DNA of 64,000 bases from Gordius sp. MW1. Its lineage: Eukaryota; Nematomorpha; Gordioida; Gordea; Gordiidae. The notes under the pieces are model-generated. The model ran no database searches. It was not told the DNA's origin and was given only the letters and a program-made list of their open reading frames with translations. Below, in pieces: positions 63,091-64,000 of this stretch (its first letter is position 1; each line of letters starts with the position of its first letter). Both the position numbers and the translations under genes were made by a program. The stretch spans positions 5,532,501 to 5,596,500 of the forward strand of contig OZ038530.1 in the NCBI GenBank assembly GCA_964036665.1, given 5' to 3'.

Positions 63091-64000
63091 TTTACCTTTC
63101 GGGCGGGCCCGGACGGGCACGTTTTACTTTTCGGGCGGGCCCGGGCGGGCACGCTTTGATAAGATTCGGGCAATTCGGGCATAATTAAATTATTGTAGGG
63201 CTAGGGTAGGGTGTGACTTTTTATATAAAATGGATTATTTTTGAAAATTTCTAGCTAGATTGAATTGCCTTACACAGCTTCACCTTTAACACTTCAGAGG
63301 TCGGGTGGGATTATAATGACCCCAAGCCGTTTATAAATGCTGTGCAAAATAAATTTGTTTTCTATAATTATAGGCATAAAATTAAAACCACTTGATCAAA
63401 TAGACAAATTAATATATTAACAAATTTTGATTAGTTTATATTTTAAAATATCTAAGTTATAGCTATTAGTTTGGGGTAATTAATACCCCAAATACCATCC
63501 GTGTTAACATTTTTGACCCAACCTCTGAAGTGTTAACCAAACCACACTTATAGTAATATGAAAGATGCATCTGAAATTTTACCTTTCAGGCGGGCCCGGG
63601 CGGGCACGCTTTGATAAGATTCGGGCAATTCGGGCATAATTAAATTATTGTAGGGCTAGGGTAGGGTGTGACTTTTTATATAAAATGGATTATTTTTGAA
63701 AATTTCTAGCTAGATTGAATTGCCTTACACAGCTTTACCTTTAACACTTCAGAGGTCGGGTGGGGTTATAATGACCCCAAGCCGTTTATAAATGCTGTGC
63801 AAAATAAATTCGTTTTCTATAATTATAGGCATAAAATTAAAACCACTTGATCAAATAGACAAATTAATATATTAACAAATTTTGACAAGTTTATATTATA
63901 AAATATCCAAGTTATAGCTATTAGTTTGGGGTAATTAATACCCCATATAACATCCGTGTTAACATTTTTGACCCAACCTCTGAAGTGTTAACCAAACCAC
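63090..64000. repeat. Tandem duplication, unit about 458 bp, continuing past the window
   Basis: Starting with TTTTACCTTTCGGGCGGGCC near 63095 and again with TTTTACCTTTCAGGCGGGCC near 63577, two nearly identical units follow, from GATTCGGGCAATTCGGGCAT through GTAGGGCTAGGGTAGGGTGT to AAGTGTTAACCAAACCAC. The second unit reaches the last base of the window, so more copies may follow. Differences between copies are few. No coding content. Confidence 0.85.

Overview
The window is AT-rich nuclear DNA from an invertebrate animal. It has spliced genes, many very short introns (about 33 to 50 nt) and dense, mostly decayed transposon debris. I cannot place the lineage from the sequence alone. Exons were assembled by hand from reading frame, GT/AG sites, intron phase and recalled family sequences; no search was run.

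Four host genes can be supported. (1) 5562..8583 (+) is the catalytic alpha subunit of protein kinase CK2, in 10 exons. (2) 27289..11590 (-) is a plasma-membrane Ca2+-ATPase (PMCA, ATP2B type) with 20 common coding exons and two mutually alternative 3' terminal exons. One gives a long serine-rich tail. The other, about 2 kb further on, gives a short tail ending in a PDZ ligand, ETAV. (3) 46845..45575 (-) is PSMG1 (proteasome assembly chaperone 1) in 7 small exons, hidden in AT-rich DNA with no long ORF. (4) 60070..55451 (-) is the 3' part of a single-pass membrane protein with three EB/EGF-like cysteine modules and a tyrosine-rich cytoplasmic tail. Its 5' end was not found.

The rest is layered mobile DNA. 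1232..4521 is an internally deleted Helitron with a broken Rep gene and recognisable termini. 33.7-37.2 kb holds RTE-like LINE pieces around a gypsy integrase fragment and a putative LTR. 39.4-43.4 kb holds a hAT transposase relic split by a Harbinger-like MITE and a gypsy pol relic split by two hAT elements. 43.9-44.7 kb holds a LINE 3' piece and a 338-bp non-autonomous Helitron. 46.98-47.92 kb holds two MITEs. 49.9-53.9 kb is a roughly 4-kb foldback-like palindrome built of tandem repeats. 54.1-55.1 kb is another terminal-inverted-repeat element. 61.2-63.1 kb is a hAT element with a frameshifted transposase. 63.1-64.0 kb is a tandem duplication of about 458 bp that runs off the window.

Several insertions keep 8-bp target duplications, so their ends can be given nearly to the base. 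Long poly-G/poly-C tracts are strikingly common for such an AT-rich sequence.
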